This document shows, in pieces, positions 16,523-17,213 of a stretch of 17,213 nt of DNA (position 1 is the stretch's first letter; the number at the start of each line of letters is the position of its first letter). Where the stretch lies: the NCBI GenBank assembly GCA_002422665.1, contig DITA01000020.1:1-17213 (forward strand), written 5' to 3'. The stretch comes from Cloacibacterium caeni_C. Lineage in GTDB: Bacteria > Bacteroidota > Bacteroidia > Flavobacteriales > Weeksellaceae. The notes beneath the pieces are model-generated. The model made no database searches. It was not told the origin of the DNA and saw nothing but the letters and a program-made list of their open reading frames with translations. Position numbers and translations under genes: made by a program.

Positions 16523-16783
16523 TTAATTATTGGACTGCAGCAATTTTTCAATATCATCATAACTGTAGTAAAGGGTACCCCCGATTTTTGAGAAACGGAG
16601 GGTGCCATTAATACGCAACGTTTGCAAGGTACCTGAAGAAATTTTGAGAATCGTTTTTACTTCTGAAGAACGAAGCCATTGCTTATGTTCTTTATTTTTC
16701 GGTTGAAGTAATTTTGTAATCTCTACAAGTAAATCTGCTTTAAAATCCTGTAGGTCTTCTTTTGTTAAAATGTTAACTGCCAT
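16523..16783 (-). CDS. Excisionase/MerR-like helix-turn-helix protein
   Basis: The 86-residue protein has an N-terminal helix (residues 7-28, basic and acidic) followed by a helix-turn-helix of the HTH_17 type at about 37-85: WLRSSEVKTILKISSGTLQT, then an RINGTLRFSKIGGTLYYSYDDI wing. This layout is shared by the excisionase-like and regulatory proteins common in Bacteroidota conjugative transposons, which bind near attachment sites or control downstream replication and transfer genes. It is upstream of the initiator-like gene in the same direction, separated by the inverted repeat at 16437-16484. The rteC fragment just upstream supports a mobile-element setting. Domain call is confident, but excisionase versus regulator cannot be decided. 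Confidence 0.85.
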   Translation of the reverse strand: MAVNILTKEDLQDFKADLLVEITKLLQPKNKEHKQWLRSSEVKTILKISSGTLQTLRINGTLRFSKIGGTLYYSYDDIEKLLQSNN

Positions 16784-16834
16784 AATTATAAAATTTAATT
16801 AAGGCAAATTTGTAAGATTTGATGATAATTCATT

Positions 16835-16853
16835 CACAACGGAGACTGCGTTG
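16835..16853. repeat. CACAACGGAG..TGCGTTG repeat, copy 2
   Basis: CACAACGGAGACTGCGTTG matches the unit at 4463-4483 in the same orientation, with small loop differences. Its right end is part of TGCGTTGGGTAT (16847-16858), which recurs exactly at 17135-17146 inside the rteC fragment. It lies between the HTH gene and rteC. Confidence 0.55.
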
Positions 16854-16865
16854 GGTATAAAAAAA

Positions 16866-17213
16866 TTAATAAAATTCATCAGAATCATCCATTCTTCTGA
16901 TTAGATTGCTCTTTAAAGAATTTAAAAACCTTGTTCTATCTTCTCTTCTAGTTCTGATTTCTAAGAAGTTACGTCTGTACTGACCTAAATCTATTCCAAA
17001 TAATTCTTCGAAAGTTTCGGCAATATCTTTCAAGCTAGCAGTCCCATTATTGAAAACACCTTCCGTTTGAAGGGCATAAATTAGTTCTGTGAGTGCTATT
17101 TTTGAACCTGTCCAAGTAAGTTTTGAGTTGAGGTTGCGTTGGGTATGTTTGAGCTTTAAGTTTTCTTGCTGAATGATCTTATTCTCTAAACTCGTAGTGC
17201 ATTATTAAATTAA
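16866..17213 (-). pseudogene. rteC: RteC-family protein, C-terminal part, apparently frameshifted
   Basis: The minus frame ending at the TAA 16866-16868 encodes a typical RteC C-terminus: KLTWTGSKIALTELIYALQT, then EGVFNNGTASLKDIAETFEE, then GIDLGQYRRNFLEIRTRR, ending RRMDDSDEFY. RteC proteins regulate excision and transfer of CTnDOT-type conjugative transposons. The frame is closed by two stops at 17202-17207 and has no upstream ATG. The neighbouring frame is open to the window edge and reads LIMHYE, which joins well to LENKIIQQE of the main frame near 17190. That fits a one-base frameshift in an otherwise longer rteC. The rest lies outside the window, so an intact gene with a sequencing error cannot be ruled out. 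Family assignment is strong. Confidence 0.7.

Noticed and set aside
16835..17146. The 12-base repeat TGCGTTGGGTAT as an element attachment site
   Set aside because: One copy is inside rteC only 290 bases from the other, there is no integrase or tRNA gene alongside, and part of it belongs to a dispersed repeat family.

Overview
The window is AT-rich, accessory DNA from a Bacteroidota genome, most likely a flavobacterium of the Chryseobacterium/Elizabethkingia type. This is an inference from an RteC-family fragment, an excisionase-like HTH gene, a promoter of the Bacteroidota TAnnTTTG type, weak ribosome binding sites, and palindromic or C/G-rich intergenic repeats of the sort scattered through such genomes. 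Almost every gene is on the minus strand. No rRNA, tRNA, transposase, integrase or CRISPR array was seen.

Layout, left to right. At 3-74 is the 3' tail of an unidentified plus-strand gene, facing a hairpin terminator at 134-165. At 190-2238 is a GHKL (Hsp90/MutL-like) ATPase fused to a C-terminal PD-(D/E)XK nuclease. At 2493-4225 is a umuD-umuC translesion polymerase operon. At 4226-4735 is a repeat-rich spacer holding a decayed coding fragment. At 4736-6111 are three tightly packed small genes: an SH3b membrane protein, a PH-like protein and a possible nuclease-fold protein. At 6317-6676 is a lone plus-strand gene for an acidic protein. At 6692-14195 is the centrepiece, an operon of a PLD-nuclease/SNF2-type helicase (1141 aa), an Eco57I-family N6-adenine methyltransferase with its own N-terminal PD-(D/E)XK motif (1290 aa), and a small trailing ORF. 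At 14323-14769 is an unknown gene. At 14826-16783 lie an HTH/excisionase-like protein, a winged-helix replication-initiator-like protein and a DnaC/IstB-like AAA+ ATPase, which read as a mobile-element replication module. At 16866-17213 is the C-terminal part of rteC, apparently frameshifted.

How the genes fit together (inference): RteC, the HTH protein and the replication-like pair suggest that the region belongs to, or descends from, an integrative element. Its cargo is largely anti-invader or DNA-damage related. The helicase-methyltransferase pair looks like an ATP-dependent restriction-modification system: the methyltransferase carries the target-recognition region and the helicase carries the motor and a PLD nuclease. 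The GHKL-nuclease is a plausible stand-alone defence effector. The 4736-6111 cassette is the least explained part. UmuDC would add inducible mutagenic repair. All functions are read from motifs; no database search was run.
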